The notes: a model not told the origin generated them from the letters alone. A DNA stretch of 64,000 nt from an uncultured Alteromonadaceae bacterium (GCA_947501935.1 CANMXU010000003.1:225166-289165), one strand, 5' to 3'. Positions 48,111-59,139 are shown, numbered from the stretch's first letter. Program-made: numbers and translations.

Positions 48111-49562
48111 GTGCAATATAAAAATATTATTCGAATTTTAGGGCTGTTGGTAGCTTTGCTGAGTGTAACTATGTTGCCGCCAGCTTTTGTTTCCTTGCTT
48201 TATCGAGACGGTGGCGGTGTGCCATTTTTAATGGCTTTTATTTTTTGTTTGATTGCTGGATTATTATCTTGGTACCCAAACCGTAATGAAAAAGACGATT
48301 TACGCGCCCGTGAAGGTTTCCTTATTGTTGTGCTTTTTTGGGCGGTACTAGCAAGCTTTTCTGCTATTCCTTTATTACTGCTTGATCAACCTAATCTTTC
48401 CGTGGCCAATGCTTTTTTTGAATCCTTCTCTGGTTTAACCACCACAGGGGCAACTATATTAACCAATATCGACAGCTTACCCCATGCGGTATTGTTTTAT
48501 CGTCAACAGTTACAGTGGGTTGGTGGTATGGGGATTATTGTTTTGGCGGTAGCGGTTTTACCTATGCTTGGCATTGGTGGTATGCAGCTTTACCGAGCGG
48601 AAACCCCTGGGCCAGTTAAAGACTCGAAAATGACCCCGCGAATTGCCGATACAGCTAAACATTTATGGTATATCTATTTATCGCTAACCGTAGCTTGTGC
48701 GGTTGCTTATTGGTTAGCTGGGATGAGTGTTTTTGACGCAATTTGCCATTCATTTTCAACCATTGCGATTGGCGGTTTTTCAACGCATGATGCCAGTATG
48801 GGCTACTTTAATAGTCCGCAAATTAATTTAGTCTGTGTGTTTTTCTTAATTATTGCTGGGGTTAATTTTGCTCTGCATTATGCAGTGGTGCAAAGCCGGT
48901 CGATAAGAACCTACTTTTTTGATCCCGAGTTTAAAGTTTTTCTGTTAATACAGCTGGTTTTAACCTTGGTTTGTTTTGTGGTGTTAATGAGCACTGGAAC
49001 GTATCAAAATGCTGACCAAGCGCTAGATCAAGCCTTATTTCAATCAGTTTCTATGAGTACTACCGCGGGCTTTTCGACCACGTCTTTTTCTGAGTGGCCA
49101 ACCTTGCTACCTATTTTATTAATTTTCGCTAGTTTTATTGGCGGCTGTGCTGGTAGTACTGGTGGTGGTATGAAAGTAGTGCGCGTATTACTACTGTACT
49201 TGCAGGGGATTCGTGAGCTTAACAAACTAGTTCACCCTAAAGCGGTATTCACTATTAAGCTTGGTAGTAAACCTTTACCGAACCGTGTGGTTGAGGCCAT
49301 TTGGGGTTTTTTCTCTGCTTATGCAGCTGTATTTGTAATTTGCATGTTGTTATTACTAGCTGACGGAATGGACGATATTACTGCCTTTACTGCGGTTGCA
49401 GCTTGCTTAAATAACTTGGGGCCAGGTTTAGGGGAGGTAGCTGCTAATTTTGCCGGTATTGACGACTTTAGTAAGTGGGTACTTATTAGTGCAATGTTAT
49501 TCGGCCGTTTAGAAATATTTACCTTGTTGGTATTATTTACACCCGCTTTTTGGCGCTCATAA
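48111..49562 (+). CDS. trkH: Trk potassium uptake protein TrkH
   Basis: This is the K+-translocating membrane subunit of the Trk system. The 483 residues form four pore-loop repeats with selectivity-filter segments TTTGATI, TIAIGGFST, STTAGFSTT and NNLGPGLG. Start is GTG. It is convergent with trkA, whose product is its cytoplasmic gating ring. Confidence 0.97.
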   Translation: MQYKNIIRILGLLVALLSVTMLPPAFVSLLYRDGGGVPFLMAFIFCLIAGLLSWYPNRNEKDDLRAREGFLIVVLFWAVLASFSAIPLLLLDQPNLSVANAFFESFSGLTTTGATILTNIDSLPHAVLFYRQQLQWVGGMGIIVLAVAVLPMLGIGGMQLYRAETPGPVKDSKMTPRIADTAKHLWYIYLSLTVACAVAYWLAGMSVFDAICHSFSTIAIGGFSTHDASMGYFNSPQINLVCVFFLIIAGVNFALHYAVVQSRSIRTYFFDPEFKVFLLIQLVLTLVCFVVLMSTGTYQNADQALDQALFQSVSMSTTAGFSTTSFSEWPTLLPILLIFASFIGGCAGSTGGGMKVVRVLLLYLQGIRELNKLVHPKAVFTIKLGSKPLPNRVVEAIWGFFSAYAAVFVICMLLLLADGMDDITAFTAVAACLNNLGPGLGEVAANFAGIDDFSKWVLISAMLFGRLEIFTLLVLFTPAFWRS

Positions 49563-49572
49563 GAGCGCTTTA
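49552..49572. terminator. short hairpin between trkH and trkA
   Basis: GCGCTC-ATAA-GAGCGC overlaps the trkH stop and is followed by a short T-rich tract. It is small but well placed between the convergent genes. Confidence 0.5.
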
Positions 49573-49579
49573 GCAGCTT

Positions 49580-50959
49580 TTAAAAGTAACTTAATGCGCT
49601 TACTTGAAAGAGTTTTTCAACTTCTGAAATATAACGCTTATTAACCATAAACAAAATTACGTGGTCTTCTTCCATTATCATAGTATTTGAATGAGCAATT
49701 AATACTTGCTCGCCTCGAACAATAGCGCCAATGGAAGTGCCCGGTGGCAACTTGATTGACTGAATAGCGCGACCAACCACTTTCGATGAATTTTTATCAC
49801 CTTTAGCAACAATCTCAATAGCTTCAGCTGCGCCGCCACGTAAACTATAAACATTATTAATTGCCCCCTTACGAACATGGGTTAATAACGCGGAAATGGT
49901 AGCGTGCTGTGGTGATATGGCAATATCAATATTGCTGCCATGTACTAGGTCAATGTAAGCACTACGTTGAATAAGTACCATGGTTTTACGTACGCCTAAA
50001 CGTTTAGCTAATAATGACGACATAATATTAGCTTCATCGTCATTGGTTACCGCAATAAAAACATCAAACTGATCGATATGTTCATCAATCAATAATTCTT
50101 GATCAGAAGAATCACCGGTGAAAACTAAGGTTTTATTAAGCTCTGAAGCCAAATGGTAAGCACGTTTTGCTGAATGCTCAATCAATTTCACTTCATGATT
50201 ATGCTCAAGTAAGCGCGCTAATCCGGCTCCAATATTACCACCGCCGGCGATCATAATGCGTTTATAAGCAGGCTCTAGTTTTTGTAGTTCATTCATTACC
50301 GCGCGAATATGAATACTGGCAGCAATAAAGAATACTTCATCGTCAGCTTCAATAACGGTAGTGCCCAGTGGTCGTATTGGTTTACCGTTACGGTAAATTG
50401 CCGCCACTCGGGTATCAATATTAGGAATGTGTTCTTTTAAGGTTGATAGGGCATGGCCAACTAATAAACCACCATAATACGCTTTAACCGCTACTAAGCT
50501 GACTTTACCTTCGGCAAATTCTAAAACCTGTAATGCGCCGGGGTAATCTATTAAGCGGGCAATATCACGAGTGACTAGTTGTTCTGGTGCAATAATATGA
50601 TCAATAGGAATATTTTTATTATTAAATAATTCTTCACGATACTTCAAAATACGGCTAGAACGAATACGGGCAATTTTACTGGTGGTATTAAAAAGCGAAT
50701 AACAAATTTGACAGGCGATCATATTGGTAGCATCGTCACTGGTTACCGCAATAACCATATCGGCATCTTCTGCGCCAGCTTTTTGTAAAACATCAGGATG
50801 AGCACCTTGGCCAGTGACTACCTGCATGTCTAACTTATCTTGCAGTTCACGTAACATCTCGGTATTGGTGTCAATCAGGGTAATTTCATTTCGCTCACCA
50901 ACAAGGTTTTCAGCTAATGTACCGCCAACTTGACCTGCACCTATAATTATTATTTTCAT
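49580..50959 (-). CDS. trkA: Trk potassium transporter NAD-binding subunit TrkA
   Basis: This is the cytoplasmic gating subunit of Trk/Ktr. The 459 residues contain two RCK units, each with a nucleotide-binding fold ([15 protein letters not shown] at the start, [15 protein letters not shown] near residue 238) and a TrkA-C domain. It is the last gene of def-fmt-rsmB-trkA. Confidence 0.98.
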   Translation of the reverse strand: MKIIIIGAGQVGGTLAENLVGERNEITLIDTNTEMLRELQDKLDMQVVTGQGAHPDVLQKAGAEDADMVIAVTSDDATNMIACQICYSLFNTTSKIARIRSSRILKYREELFNNKNIPIDHIIAPEQLVTRDIARLIDYPGALQVLEFAEGKVSLVAVKAYYGGLLVGHALSTLKEHIPNIDTRVAAIYRNGKPIRPLGTTVIEADDEVFFIAASIHIRAVMNELQKLEPAYKRIMIAGGGNIGAGLARLLEHNHEVKLIEHSAKRAYHLASELNKTLVFTGDSSDQELLIDEHIDQFDVFIAVTNDDEANIMSSLLAKRLGVRKTMVLIQRSAYIDLVHGSNIDIAISPQHATISALLTHVRKGAINNVYSLRGGAAEAIEIVAKGDKNSSKVVGRAIQSIKLPPGTSIGAIVRGEQVLIAHSNTMIMEEDHVILFMVNKRYISEVEKLFQVSALSYF

Positions 50960-51012
50960 TTTTAACCAGTGACCTTGGTGTTATTGATTAAATCCGCTTG
51001 GTATAGCGTTGA

Positions 51013-52317
51013 CTATATCGCTGTTTTAACTAATTTAGCATAATAGAAACCGTCCATAGAGGCTTCACTAGGTAAAATTTGCCAGCCAATCGAGTCAGTT
51101 TTATCATCTATTGCGATTAGGTTTGCATCAGCAATATCAGCGATAAATTGAGTGATTTGTTCGCTATTTTCTTGTGGCAATATACTGCAGGTAGCGTAAA
51201 TCAAAGTACCACCAGGCTTAAGTAAAGACCATGTTTTTCTTAAAATAAGTTGTTGTAAATCAGCTAGCTTTTCAATGTCGTCAGCTTTGCGTAGCCACTT
51301 TATATCTGGGTGGCGACGTATTACGCCTGTAGCCGAGCAGGGCGCATCAAGTAAAATGCGATCATATTGCTGACCATCCCACCATGTTTCAGGGTTAGCA
51401 GCATCGCCGGTAATCACTTTTGCGGTTAACTTTAATCGCTCTAAATTCTCATGTACTCGGGTTAAACGTGTTGCTTCAATATCAATGGCGGTCATAGTAA
51501 TTGACTGTGATAGCTCAAGTAGGTGACAAGTTTTACCGCCGGGCGCTGCGCAGCAATCTAGCACGTGATCATTATCTTGGCAGTCAACTAAGCGGGCGGC
51601 TTGTTGAGCTGCGCCATCTTGTATTGAAACCCAGCCTTGGTCAAATCCAGGGAGAGTATTTACATCAACAGCTTGGTTAAGTTCTATTGCCCCTGATGCT
51701 TCATCAATATGGCAATATTCAATTTGTGCTTGCTCAAGTAGGGCTAAGTAGTCATTAACACTGTGGTGAATTTGATTCACTCTCAGCCACATGGGGGGCT
51801 TTTGCTGATTTGCGCTTAAAATATCTTGCCATTGTTCAGGGTAGGCTGCTTGTAGCTTTTTAATAAACCAACTTGGGTGGTTGTATTTAATTGCATCAGG
51901 CAGTTCTTTAGCATCAATATCAGCGTTTGTTTTTTCTGTTTGACGCTGAATATTACGTAATACACCATTAACTACACCCTTTAAATGCTCACAGCGTAAT
52001 GGCTTGGTTGCCGCAACAGTTTCACTTACTGCGGCGTGATCAGGAATGCGGGTATATTTAATTTGATATAAACCCACCAAAATTAAAAAATGGCCAACCC
52101 GTTGTTTGCCAACTAAAGGTTTGCTGATAAATGGACGGGTAGCAAATTCTAGTTCAGGTAAGTAACGTAATACTCCATAACAAAGCTCTTGTAATAAACC
52201 TTTGTCTTTACCTTCGAGTTTATCTTGATGTTTTGGTAATTCTTCAGCAAGGCTTCGACCTTTATCAACTACGGAAAAGGTACATTTTGCGGCTAAGGCT
52301 CTTAAATTAACGGCCAT
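51013..52317 (-). CDS. rsmB: 16S rRNA (cytosine-967-C5)-methyltransferase
   Basis: It methylates C967 of 16S rRNA. The 434 residues start with a NusB-like RNA-binding domain and continue with a Rossmann methyltransferase domain: CAAPGGKTCHLLEL binds SAM, and the two cysteines of the C5 mechanism lie in DAPCSATGVIRRHPDIKW and ATCSILPQEN. It follows fmt by two bases. Confidence 0.98.
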   Translation of the reverse strand: MAVNLRALAAKCTFSVVDKGRSLAEELPKHQDKLEGKDKGLLQELCYGVLRYLPELEFATRPFISKPLVGKQRVGHFLILVGLYQIKYTRIPDHAAVSETVAATKPLRCEHLKGVVNGVLRNIQRQTEKTNADIDAKELPDAIKYNHPSWFIKKLQAAYPEQWQDILSANQQKPPMWLRVNQIHHSVNDYLALLEQAQIEYCHIDEASGAIELNQAVDVNTLPGFDQGWVSIQDGAAQQAARLVDCQDNDHVLDCCAAPGGKTCHLLELSQSITMTAIDIEATRLTRVHENLERLKLTAKVITGDAANPETWWDGQQYDRILLDAPCSATGVIRRHPDIKWLRKADDIEKLADLQQLILRKTWSLLKPGGTLIYATCSILPQENSEQITQFIADIADANLIAIDDKTDSIGWQILPSEASMDGFYYAKLVKTAI

Positions 52318-52319
52318 AA

Positions 52320-53288
52320 TTAGATGCTTCCATTAATTGCTTGTTTGGGCTGAAACCATGCTGCACGAGCATTTAAAATATCACTAGCCGCCATCGCTTT
52401 TTTACCAGGCAATTGCATCATTTCAATACGTAAGGCTTGCTCGGCTGTTGCGACAACAATGCCATGTTTGTCGGTTGAAATTATTGTTCCCGGAGCTTGT
52501 TGACTATTATTTTCAACAACGCTTGCTTGCCAAACGCGAATACGATGTTCTTTACCGGCATCATTGAAAGTAAATTGTGCAACCGGCCAGGGAATATAGG
52601 CGCGAACTTTACGTTGTAAAACTTCAGCATTTTGTTGCCAATCTAATTCTGCTTCGGCTTTATCTAGCTTAGCTGCGTAAGTTGCTTGTGTTTCATCTTG
52701 CGCTTGTTGTTGATAATCACCGCTGGCCATTAACGCTAAAGTGTCTATTAGTGCGCTTGGCCCTAGTTCGGCTAATTTTTCGTAAAGGCTGGCGCTGGTA
52801 TCAGTTAAGGTGATTGGGCAGGTGGCTTTTAAAATCATAGCGCCAGTATCAAGGCCTTTGTCCATTTGCATAATGGTTACGCCAGTTTCGCTATCACCAT
52901 ATTCTAATGAACGTTGAATAGGGGCCGCGCCACGCCATTTAGGTAAAATAGAGCCGTGCACATTAATACAGCCTAATTTAGGTGCTGTTAAAATAACTTC
53001 AGGTAATAACAAGCCATATGCTACAACTACCATTACATCAGCTTGGTAGCTGGCGAGTTTTTCTTGGTCAGCTTTATCTTTAAAGTTAACTGGTTGCTCA
53101 ACGGTAATACCATGTTCAAGCGCTAAGTTTTTGGTAGCGCAAGCGGTAAGTTTTTTACCGCGGCCAGCAGGTTTGTCAGGCGGGCAATATACCGCAACTA
53201 CATTGTGCTCCGACTCTATTAAAGCCTTAAGGTGTTTGGCGGCAAAGTCGGGCGTACCAGCAAAAATAATATTTAATGATTTAGACAA
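52320..53288 (-). CDS. fmt: methionyl-tRNA formyltransferase
   Basis: It formylates initiator Met-tRNA. The 322 residues contain [14 protein letters not shown] at the start and the catalytic [18 protein letters not shown] (Asn-His-Asp type site). The start is TTG at 53288, where the sequence aligns exactly with family N-termini. It is paired with def, which removes the formyl group. Confidence 0.98.
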   Translation of the reverse strand: MSKSLNIIFAGTPDFAAKHLKALIESEHNVVAVYCPPDKPAGRGKKLTACATKNLALEHGITVEQPVNFKDKADQEKLASYQADVMVVVAYGLLLPEVILTAPKLGCINVHGSILPKWRGAAPIQRSLEYGDSETGVTIMQMDKGLDTGAMILKATCPITLTDTSASLYEKLAELGPSALIDTLALMASGDYQQQAQDETQATYAAKLDKAEAELDWQQNAEVLQRKVRAYIPWPVAQFTFNDAGKEHRIRVWQASVVENNSQQAPGTIISTDKHGIVVATAEQALRIEMMQLPGKKAMAASDILNARAAWFQPKQAINGSI

Positions 53289-53330
53289 AAGTTTTTATAT
53301 CCTGAAATTTCACACCCTATAATAGGGCTA

Positions 53331-53846
53331 TTAAGCATCGTTTTTGGCTAAACGTGCTTCTTTTTCGAGTTTAGTTTTAATGCGTTGACGTTTTAACGGC
53401 GAAAGGTAGTCAATAAACAAAACCCCCATTAAATGGTCAAGTTCGTGTTGAATACAAATGGCTAACAATTCTTCAGCTTCTAAGCTAAATTCCTTGCCGT
53501 TTTTATCAAGGGCTTGCACGGTTACTGTGGTGTGTCGGTTAACTTTTGCATATTGCCCTGGAACCGATAAACAACCTTCTTCATTGATTACGGTTTCGTC
53601 GCTTTTTTCAATAATTTCAGGATTAATTAATATCAGCGGTTGATTGCCTTCTTCTGAAACATCGATAACAACAATGCGTTGGTGAATATCCACTTGCGTG
53701 GCAGCTAAGCCAATACCTTGTTCGGCATACATAGTTTCGATCATATCACTGATAATTACTTGAGTTTCCTCAGTAACTTCAGAAACGTTTTTTGCTTTTG
53801 TTCTTAATCTTTCATCAGGAAAGCGTAATACAGTTAAAATAGACAT
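53331..53846 (-). CDS. def: peptide deformylase
   Basis: It removes N-formyl groups from nascent proteins. The 171 residues carry all three motifs: GIGLAATQ (44-51), EGCLSVPG with metal ligand C92, and QHELDHLMG with H134, E135 and H138. It is the first gene of def-fmt-rsmB-trkA and diverges from the LysM-protein gene. Confidence 0.98.
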   Translation of the reverse strand: MSILTVLRFPDERLRTKAKNVSEVTEETQVIISDMIETMYAEQGIGLAATQVDIHQRIVVIDVSEEGNQPLILINPEIIEKSDETVINEEGCLSVPGQYAKVNRHTTVTVQALDKNGKEFSLEAEELLAICIQHELDHLMGVLFIDYLSPLKRQRIKTKLEKEARLAKNDA

Positions 53847-53961
53847 AATTTACCAAAAGAATTCGCGAAATCTTACATACAGTGTTATGTTCAATTTTAG
53901 CCATTAAATATAATTAATAATAGTGGTTTAGGATAAATGCGTGAATTTAAGGTAGGGTATC

Positions 53962-55050
53962 ATGCTAAAAAAAGTACTGTTCATCATCATTAGCTTAACG
54001 TTACCGGCTTTGTTATGGGCCGATGAGCTTAAATTAAATCAAAATGCTCCAAAAACCTACGTCGTTGTAAAAGGCGATACACTTTGGGATATTTCCGGAA
54101 TTTTTTTAAAACAACCTTGGTTATGGCCAAAATTATGGCGACTAAACCCTGAGGTTAATAACCCACATTTAATTTACCCCGGCGATGTTATTCGTTTAGT
54201 TTTTGACGAACAAGGTCGACCTATGTTGGTAAAAGGCAAGCCTGAATTGAAATGGTCACCTCAGGTACGTACTCAGTTAAAAGACCAATCACCTATTAGC
54301 ACCATACCGCTACACATTGTTGCACCTTATATAAAATACGACAGTATGTTAACTGACGAACAAATGACTGATTTGCCTTATGTTATTGGTGGTGAAGACG
54401 GTTATAAGTCAAATTTAGACCATTTTAAAGTATATGTGAATGGCGATTTGGCTGTTGGTAATAGCTATGCTGTATATGAAAAAGGCGATGAAATTATTGA
54501 CCCTGAAACTGAAGAAGTTTTAGGACGTCATATTATTTTGGTTGGTGCAGGTAAAGCGCTGCGCGCTGGCGACCAAGCCAATTCTGAACCGGCGACGCTT
54601 TTTCTTGAAGGGGTTAAAAGAGAAGTACGTGCTAACGCGATTGTATTACCGGTAAACGAAGGGCAGTTATATCCTTCTTATTTCACCATGCAAGCTGTTG
54701 ATGATAGCGTGCGAGGCTCGATAATTAAATCAACATCCGACGTACGTGAATTTGGCAAACTTGAAGTGGTAATGATAAACCGTGGTTTGGCGCACGCCGT
54801 TAAACAGGGTGATGTTATGTCGATAAAAAGAACCAGCCCAAGCATTATAGAAACTGGAAGTGGTCCTGTTTATACCAAAGAAGCTTCCAAGTGGAATCGC
54901 TTAGGTGGTTCTGATAATTCAGATTATGTAATGCCAGAAGAGCCTATTGGTAAAATGATGGTTTTTCGAGTGTATGACCAAGTTAGTATGGCGTTAGTTT
55001 TGAAAACCCATAAACCATTAAGACTACAGGATATAGTTACCGCACCGTAG
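53962..55050 (+). CDS. LysM peptidoglycan-binding protein
   Basis: The 362 residues begin with a signal peptide (VLFIIISLTLPALLWA) and a LysM domain at about 32-82 (YVVVKGDTLWDISGIFLKQPWLWPKLW). A long region of unknown fold follows. It is exported and probably binds the glycan of peptidoglycan. A gene of this type between def and dprA is common in proteobacteria, though the function is not established. A clear terminator separates it from dprA. Confidence 0.9.
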   Translation: MLKKVLFIIISLTLPALLWADELKLNQNAPKTYVVVKGDTLWDISGIFLKQPWLWPKLWRLNPEVNNPHLIYPGDVIRLVFDEQGRPMLVKGKPELKWSPQVRTQLKDQSPISTIPLHIVAPYIKYDSMLTDEQMTDLPYVIGGEDGYKSNLDHFKVYVNGDLAVGNSYAVYEKGDEIIDPETEEVLGRHIILVGAGKALRAGDQANSEPATLFLEGVKREVRANAIVLPVNEGQLYPSYFTMQAVDDSVRGSIIKSTSDVREFGKLEVVMINRGLAHAVKQGDVMSIKRTSPSIIETGSGPVYTKEASKWNRLGGSDNSDYVMPEEPIGKMMVFRVYDQVSMALVLKTHKPLRLQDIVTAP

Positions 55051-55056
55051 AATAAT

Positions 55057-55087
55057 AAAGCCATTAAGTAATACTTGATGGCTTTTT
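55057..55087 (+). terminator. Rho-independent terminator after the LysM gene
   Basis: AAAGCCATTAAGT and ACTTGATGGCTTT pair throughout (one T-G), with a three-base loop and trailing Ts. Confidence 0.88.
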
Positions 55088-55117
55088 CTTTATTGGCCAG
55101 TTCTTAAGGAGAAGACA

Positions 55118-56236
55118 GTGCCGGATAAATCTGCTCAACAACTGTGGCTGGCACTTAAGTTAGTTCCTCGTTTAGCCATCCATAAAAAAATTGCTTTAGT
55201 GAGTCAAATTAGTATCAAGTCGCTATTTTCTGGTACTTGTGCATTATCTGCTTTTGCTTTAACTGAAAAACAACGTTTAGCGATAACTCATCCCGATTGG
55301 CCAAAAATAGATAAAATTATTGCTAATGCCGAGCTTAGCAAGAGCCAGATCATTGTTTTTGATGATGAGCATTACCCGAAACTACTCAAAGAAATTCATG
55401 ATCCACCGCTGGTATTATTTACTAAAGGTGACGTAACTTTGTTGAATCAACCACAGTTGGCTGTTGTTGGTAGCCGCTATGCGAGTTTATCAGGGCGAGA
55501 GTGTGCCAATAAGTTTGCTCTGCAGTTAGCGCAAACAGGGCTAATAATAACTAGTGGCTTAGCCTTAGGCATTGATGCTTTTGCCCATCAGGGAGCATTA
55601 TCTGCTAGTGGAAAAACCATTGCGGTAGTGGCAACAGGCTTAGATATCGTTTATCCCAGTCGTCATAAAAGCTTAGCGAAAAACATATTGCATTGTGGTG
55701 GCGTAATTGTCAGTGAATTTTTACCGGGCACCCCACCGAAACCTGGGCATTTTCCTAAGCGAAATCGTATTATCAGTGGCATGAGCTTAGGAGTGCTAGT
55801 GGTAGAGGCCGCGATAAAAAGTGGCTCATTAATTACTGCTCGGTGTGCACTTGAGCAAAACCGTGACGTGTTCGCGATACCGGGTGCTATTGCCAATGAA
55901 CAAGCTAAAGGTTGCCATTGGTTGATTAAACAAGGTGCTAAACTTGTTGAGAGTAGTGCCGATATAATAGAAGAATTAGATGACATAGTATTATCTGGTC
56001 TACACTTAAATTATCAGCAAGAAAGCACAGAGGTGTTAACCAATAAAATTGTAAAAAGTGAAAAACAAGACTTGTTAATCGATTCATTGTTGGCTAGTGT
56101 GGGATATGAAATCACTCCGGTAGATACTGTGGTTTCGCGGAGTAAGCTACCCACAGATGTAGTGTTAACTCGGCTAATGATGCTGGAACTTAAAGGTTTA
56201 GTGTCTGCCGTACCTGGTGGTTATCTTCGATTATAA
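55118..56236 (+). CDS. dprA: DNA-processing protein DprA (Smf)
   Basis: It loads RecA on incoming single-stranded DNA during natural transformation. The 372 residues have the Rossmann core AVVGSRYASLSGRE, TSGLALGIDAFAHQGAL and FPKRNRIISGMSLGVLVVEAA, and a C-terminal winged-helix-like region. The start is GTG with AAGGAG. It is followed by smg. Confidence 0.96.
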   Translation: MPDKSAQQLWLALKLVPRLAIHKKIALVSQISIKSLFSGTCALSAFALTEKQRLAITHPDWPKIDKIIANAELSKSQIIVFDDEHYPKLLKEIHDPPLVLFTKGDVTLLNQPQLAVVGSRYASLSGRECANKFALQLAQTGLIITSGLALGIDAFAHQGALSASGKTIAVVATGLDIVYPSRHKSLAKNILHCGGVIVSEFLPGTPPKPGHFPKRNRIISGMSLGVLVVEAAIKSGSLITARCALEQNRDVFAIPGAIANEQAKGCHWLIKQGAKLVESSADIIEELDDIVLSGLHLNYQQESTEVLTNKIVKSEKQDLLIDSLLASVGYEITPVDTVVSRSKLPTDVVLTRLMMLELKGLVSAVPGGYLRL

Positions 56237-56249
56237 ATAGGGGCTAGTT

Positions 56250-56723
56250 ATGTTTGATATATTAATGTACCTTTTTGAAAACTATATTCATAGTGAAGCC
56301 GAAGTCATGGTTGACCATGACATACTTACCGACGAATTAACTCGCGCTGGATTTCATCAAGATGAAATTTATAAAGCGCTGACTTGGTTAGAAAAACTTG
56401 CCGCATTACAAGACAGTGATGCTTATCCATATCTTACCCGTGTTGGTCGACAATCGGTACGTGTTTATACCGATGAAGAAACTAAAATACTTGACGTTGA
56501 ATGCCGAGGCTTTTTAATGTTTCTTGAGCAAGTAAACGTGCTTGATTTTACGACCCGTGAAATGGTTATTGACCGCGTGATGGAACTCGACACTGACTTT
56601 TTTAGCATGGAAGATTTAAAATGGGTGGTGCTTATGGTGTTATTCAATGTTCCAGGCAAAGAAAACGCTTATTCGCAAATGGAAGACCTTATTTTTGATG
56701 AGCAAGAAGGTCCGTTACATTAG
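56250..56723 (+). CDS. smg: Smg family protein (DUF494)
   Basis: The 157 residues match Smg: [24 protein letters not shown] at the start, [24 protein letters not shown] in the middle and [14 protein letters not shown] near the end. The protein is acidic, cytoplasmic and of unknown function. It sits 13 bases after dprA, its usual partner. Confidence 0.95.
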   Translation: MFDILMYLFENYIHSEAEVMVDHDILTDELTRAGFHQDEIYKALTWLEKLAALQDSDAYPYLTRVGRQSVRVYTDEETKILDVECRGFLMFLEQVNVLDFTTREMVIDRVMELDTDFFSMEDLKWVVLMVLFNVPGKENAYSQMEDLIFDEQEGPLH

Positions 56724-56803
56724 TTGCTTTTAGTTACTATCGGTTGACTAAATTCATTTGCAATAACAACTAAAAATCAAACAACATCAACGTTTGATAA
56801 CCT

Positions 56804-56841
56804 TTACCGGCTATTTTAACTATATATAGCCGGTAAGTTTA
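56804..56841 (+). terminator. hairpin after smg, probable terminator
   Basis: TTACCGGCTAT and ATAGCCGGTAA make an 11-pair stem with an 11-base loop, followed by GTTT. The T-run is short. Confidence 0.55.
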
Positions 56842-56914
56842 TGCCATAATAGCGTTTAATAATTCATCGAAAGCTATGTATTTACTAAAGTACCTAATTG
56901 CTTAAGAGAACGCT

Positions 56915-57472
56915 GTGTCAAAGTCTGATAAACCCCTTTTTAGTCATCATGAACATGCGCTTGAAAAAGCTTATGAAGTTTGTCCTGAGTGCGGTTCTGA
57001 ACTCTCAATAAAACGTGGTAAATCAGGGCCCTTTTGGGGCTGTGGAAATTTTCCTACTTGTAGTTATACGCGAGCTACAATTGAACATGAACGGGTTGAT
57101 GATCAAGAACTACCTGGTAGTGAATGTCCTTTATGTAGCAGTGTGCTTGCGGTTAAACAGGGTAGGTACGGGATGTTTATTGGTTGTAGTAACTATCCTA
57201 CGTGCCATCATATTGAACATGAAGCGCAACATGAGGCGACTGATATAGCATGCCCATCATGTAAAAAAGGACATATTAAAGAGCGCCAGAGTCGCTTTGG
57301 TAAAACCTTCTATGCTTGTGATGCTTATCCAAAATGCAAATTTGCCGTTAACCATGAACCCGTGCAAGGCAATTGCCAGCACTGTGGTTTTACCTTGTTA
57401 TTAAAAAGAAATATGGCAAGTGGTGAGAAGTTACAATGCGGCAGTAAAAAGTGCAGTGAATTTCAGAAATAA
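56915..57472 (+). CDS. yrdD: topoisomerase-type zinc-finger protein YrdD
   Basis: The 185 residues consist of four CxxC zinc ribbons (CPECGS...CGNFPTC, CPLCSS...CSNYPTC, CPSCKK...CDAYPKC, and a last C-Q-H-C/CGSKKC unit), like the C-terminal zinc fingers of topoisomerase I without the catalytic part. It probably binds nucleic acid; the role is unknown. The start is GTG. The smg-yrdD-tsaC order of E. coli is interrupted here by purEK. Confidence 0.9.
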   Translation: MSKSDKPLFSHHEHALEKAYEVCPECGSELSIKRGKSGPFWGCGNFPTCSYTRATIEHERVDDQELPGSECPLCSSVLAVKQGRYGMFIGCSNYPTCHHIEHEAQHEATDIACPSCKKGHIKERQSRFGKTFYACDAYPKCKFAVNHEPVQGNCQHCGFTLLLKRNMASGEKLQCGSKKCSEFQK

Positions 57473-57498
57473 AAAAAGCGCTAAATTTAGCGCTTTTT
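57472..57498. terminator. bidirectional terminator between yrdD and purK
   Basis: AAAAAAGCGCTAAA/TTTAGCGCTTTTTT is a near-perfect inverted repeat beginning at the yrdD stop and serving convergent purK too. Confidence 0.9.
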
Positions 57499-57501
57499 TC
57501 G

Positions 57502-58647
57502 TTATTGCTGTTTAGCTGATATATAAGGTAATACATCAGGAAAGTCTTCAGCAGGTAGTAGCCTTGCCAGCTCGATAAGTCGTTGATACAACTGCTCGTT
57601 ACTTGCACCAGAAACATTAATATGTCCCATCTTTCTACCCGGACGCTTACTTTTGCCATACCAGTGCATGCTGACACTTGGTAATGACAATATATCGGTT
57701 GGTACAGTATCGGTACCTAATACATTGATCATCGCGCTTGGTCTAATTAGCGCGGTACTGCCAAGTGGCAAATCACAAACGCTGCGTAAATGATTTTCAA
57801 ATTGACAAACATCGGCACCTTGTTGGGTCCAATGTCCTGAGTTATGTACTCTTGGCGCAATTTCATTAACTAGTAATTGCTCACCCACTTGGAAAAACTC
57901 AATCGCAAGTACGCCAACGTAATCTAAACCACCAGCAACTTTGTCAAAAATGTCCGCTGCTTGTGCTTGTAGAGCGTTATCACTAGCAAGCGCTAATGAA
58001 ACACTTAAAACACCGTTACTATGATGATTTTCAGTTAATGGGTAAGCTAGGGTGGAACCATCAGCCTTTCTCACGCCAACCATTGAAACTTCACGGTCAA
58101 ATTGCACCATTTGTTCAGCTACAATTGCTTGAGGATTTTCAGGCTTAGCCTGAGCAAGAAATTCTGCCATTTCTTGCCAAACACCATCGGCTTGGCTGGC
58201 ATCTTTCATACGCCATTGGCCTTTACCATCATAACCTTCTAACGCACTTTTAAAAATAATAGGCAATGAAAGTTTAGTTAGGGCTTGATCAAAATCTTGG
58301 CGAGTAGCCACAATATGATGTTTCGCATTGGCAACATTATGGCTTTCCAATAATATTTTTTCTAAACGGCGATCACCACCGGTTTTTATTGCAGTACTAC
58401 TAGGCTTAAGTTTACCTGAAGCTTGGCAAAGCGCTAAAACGTCGTGGCTAATATGCTCAAATTCAGCCGTGATCACATCAGCTTCGTTAATGCCACTGGC
58501 TAAATCACCGTAAGTTACAGCTAAATTTAATGGATCAACCACTTGCTTAGAAGCAACATCATAAGCCTTAATATTAAGGTTAAGCGGTATGCCTGCTAAA
58601 GCCATCATGCGAGCAAGTTGGCCAGCACCTAAAACTAATACCTTCAT
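57502..58647 (-). CDS. purK: 5-(carboxyamino)imidazole ribonucleotide synthase
   Basis: It makes N5-CAIR from AIR, bicarbonate and ATP in purine synthesis. The 381 residues have VLVLGAGQLARMMALAG at the start and the ATP-grasp core (KSALEGYDGKGQWR, VLAIEFFQVGEQLLVNEIAPRVHNSGHWT). It follows purE by 9 bases, the standard operon. Confidence 0.98.
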   Translation of the reverse strand: MKVLVLGAGQLARMMALAGIPLNLNIKAYDVASKQVVDPLNLAVTYGDLASGINEADVITAEFEHISHDVLALCQASGKLKPSSTAIKTGGDRRLEKILLESHNVANAKHHIVATRQDFDQALTKLSLPIIFKSALEGYDGKGQWRMKDASQADGVWQEMAEFLAQAKPENPQAIVAEQMVQFDREVSMVGVRKADGSTLAYPLTENHHSNGVLSVSLALASDNALQAQAADIFDKVAGGLDYVGVLAIEFFQVGEQLLVNEIAPRVHNSGHWTQQGADVCQFENHLRSVCDLPLGSTALIRPSAMINVLGTDTVPTDILSLPSVSMHWYGKSKRPGRKMGHINVSGASNEQLYQRLIELARLLPAEDFPDVLPYISAKQQ

Positions 58648-58656
58648 TAAGTATTC

Positions 58657-59139
58657 CTATTGAGCCGGATCTGGGTTAGCTAAAATGGTTTGGGTTTGCT
58701 CGGTTCTGAATTTTTCAATTGCAGCTTGAACTTCACTATCAAAAGTACCAATAATTTGCGCGGCAAGTAAACCTGCATTTGCTGCACCAGCAGTACCAAT
58801 AGCAAGCGTACCAACAGCAATACCTTTAGGCATTTGCACAATAGAAAGTAGCGAGTCTTGACCACTTAAGGCTTTAGATTGAACAGGAACACCAAGTACC
58901 GGTAAGCAAGTATATGCTGCCGTCATACCCGGTAAATGAGCTGCACCGCCAGCACCGCCGATAATCACCTTAATGCCACGATCTTTAGCACTTTCTGCAT
59001 ATTCAGCTAATAAGTGCGGAGTTCTGTGTGCAGAAACAACTTTTGTTTCATAAGGAACATTCAGTAAATCTAGCATCTCTGCTGCATGCTTCATTGTTGG
59101 CCAATCTGATTTTGACCCCATGATAATGCCCACTGTCAT
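58657..59139 (-). CDS. purE: N5-carboxyaminoimidazole ribonucleotide mutase
   Basis: It converts N5-CAIR to CAIR. The 160 residues have [24 protein letters not shown] with the catalytic histidine, and [14 protein letters not shown]. It is first in purE-purK and divergent from tsaC. Confidence 0.98.
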   Translation of the reverse strand: MTVGIIMGSKSDWPTMKHAAEMLDLLNVPYETKVVSAHRTPHLLAEYAESAKDRGIKVIIGGAGGAAHLPGMTAAYTCLPVLGVPVQSKALSGQDSLLSIVQMPKGIAVGTLAIGTAGAANAGLLAAQIIGTFDSEVQAAIEKFRTEQTQTILANPDPAQ

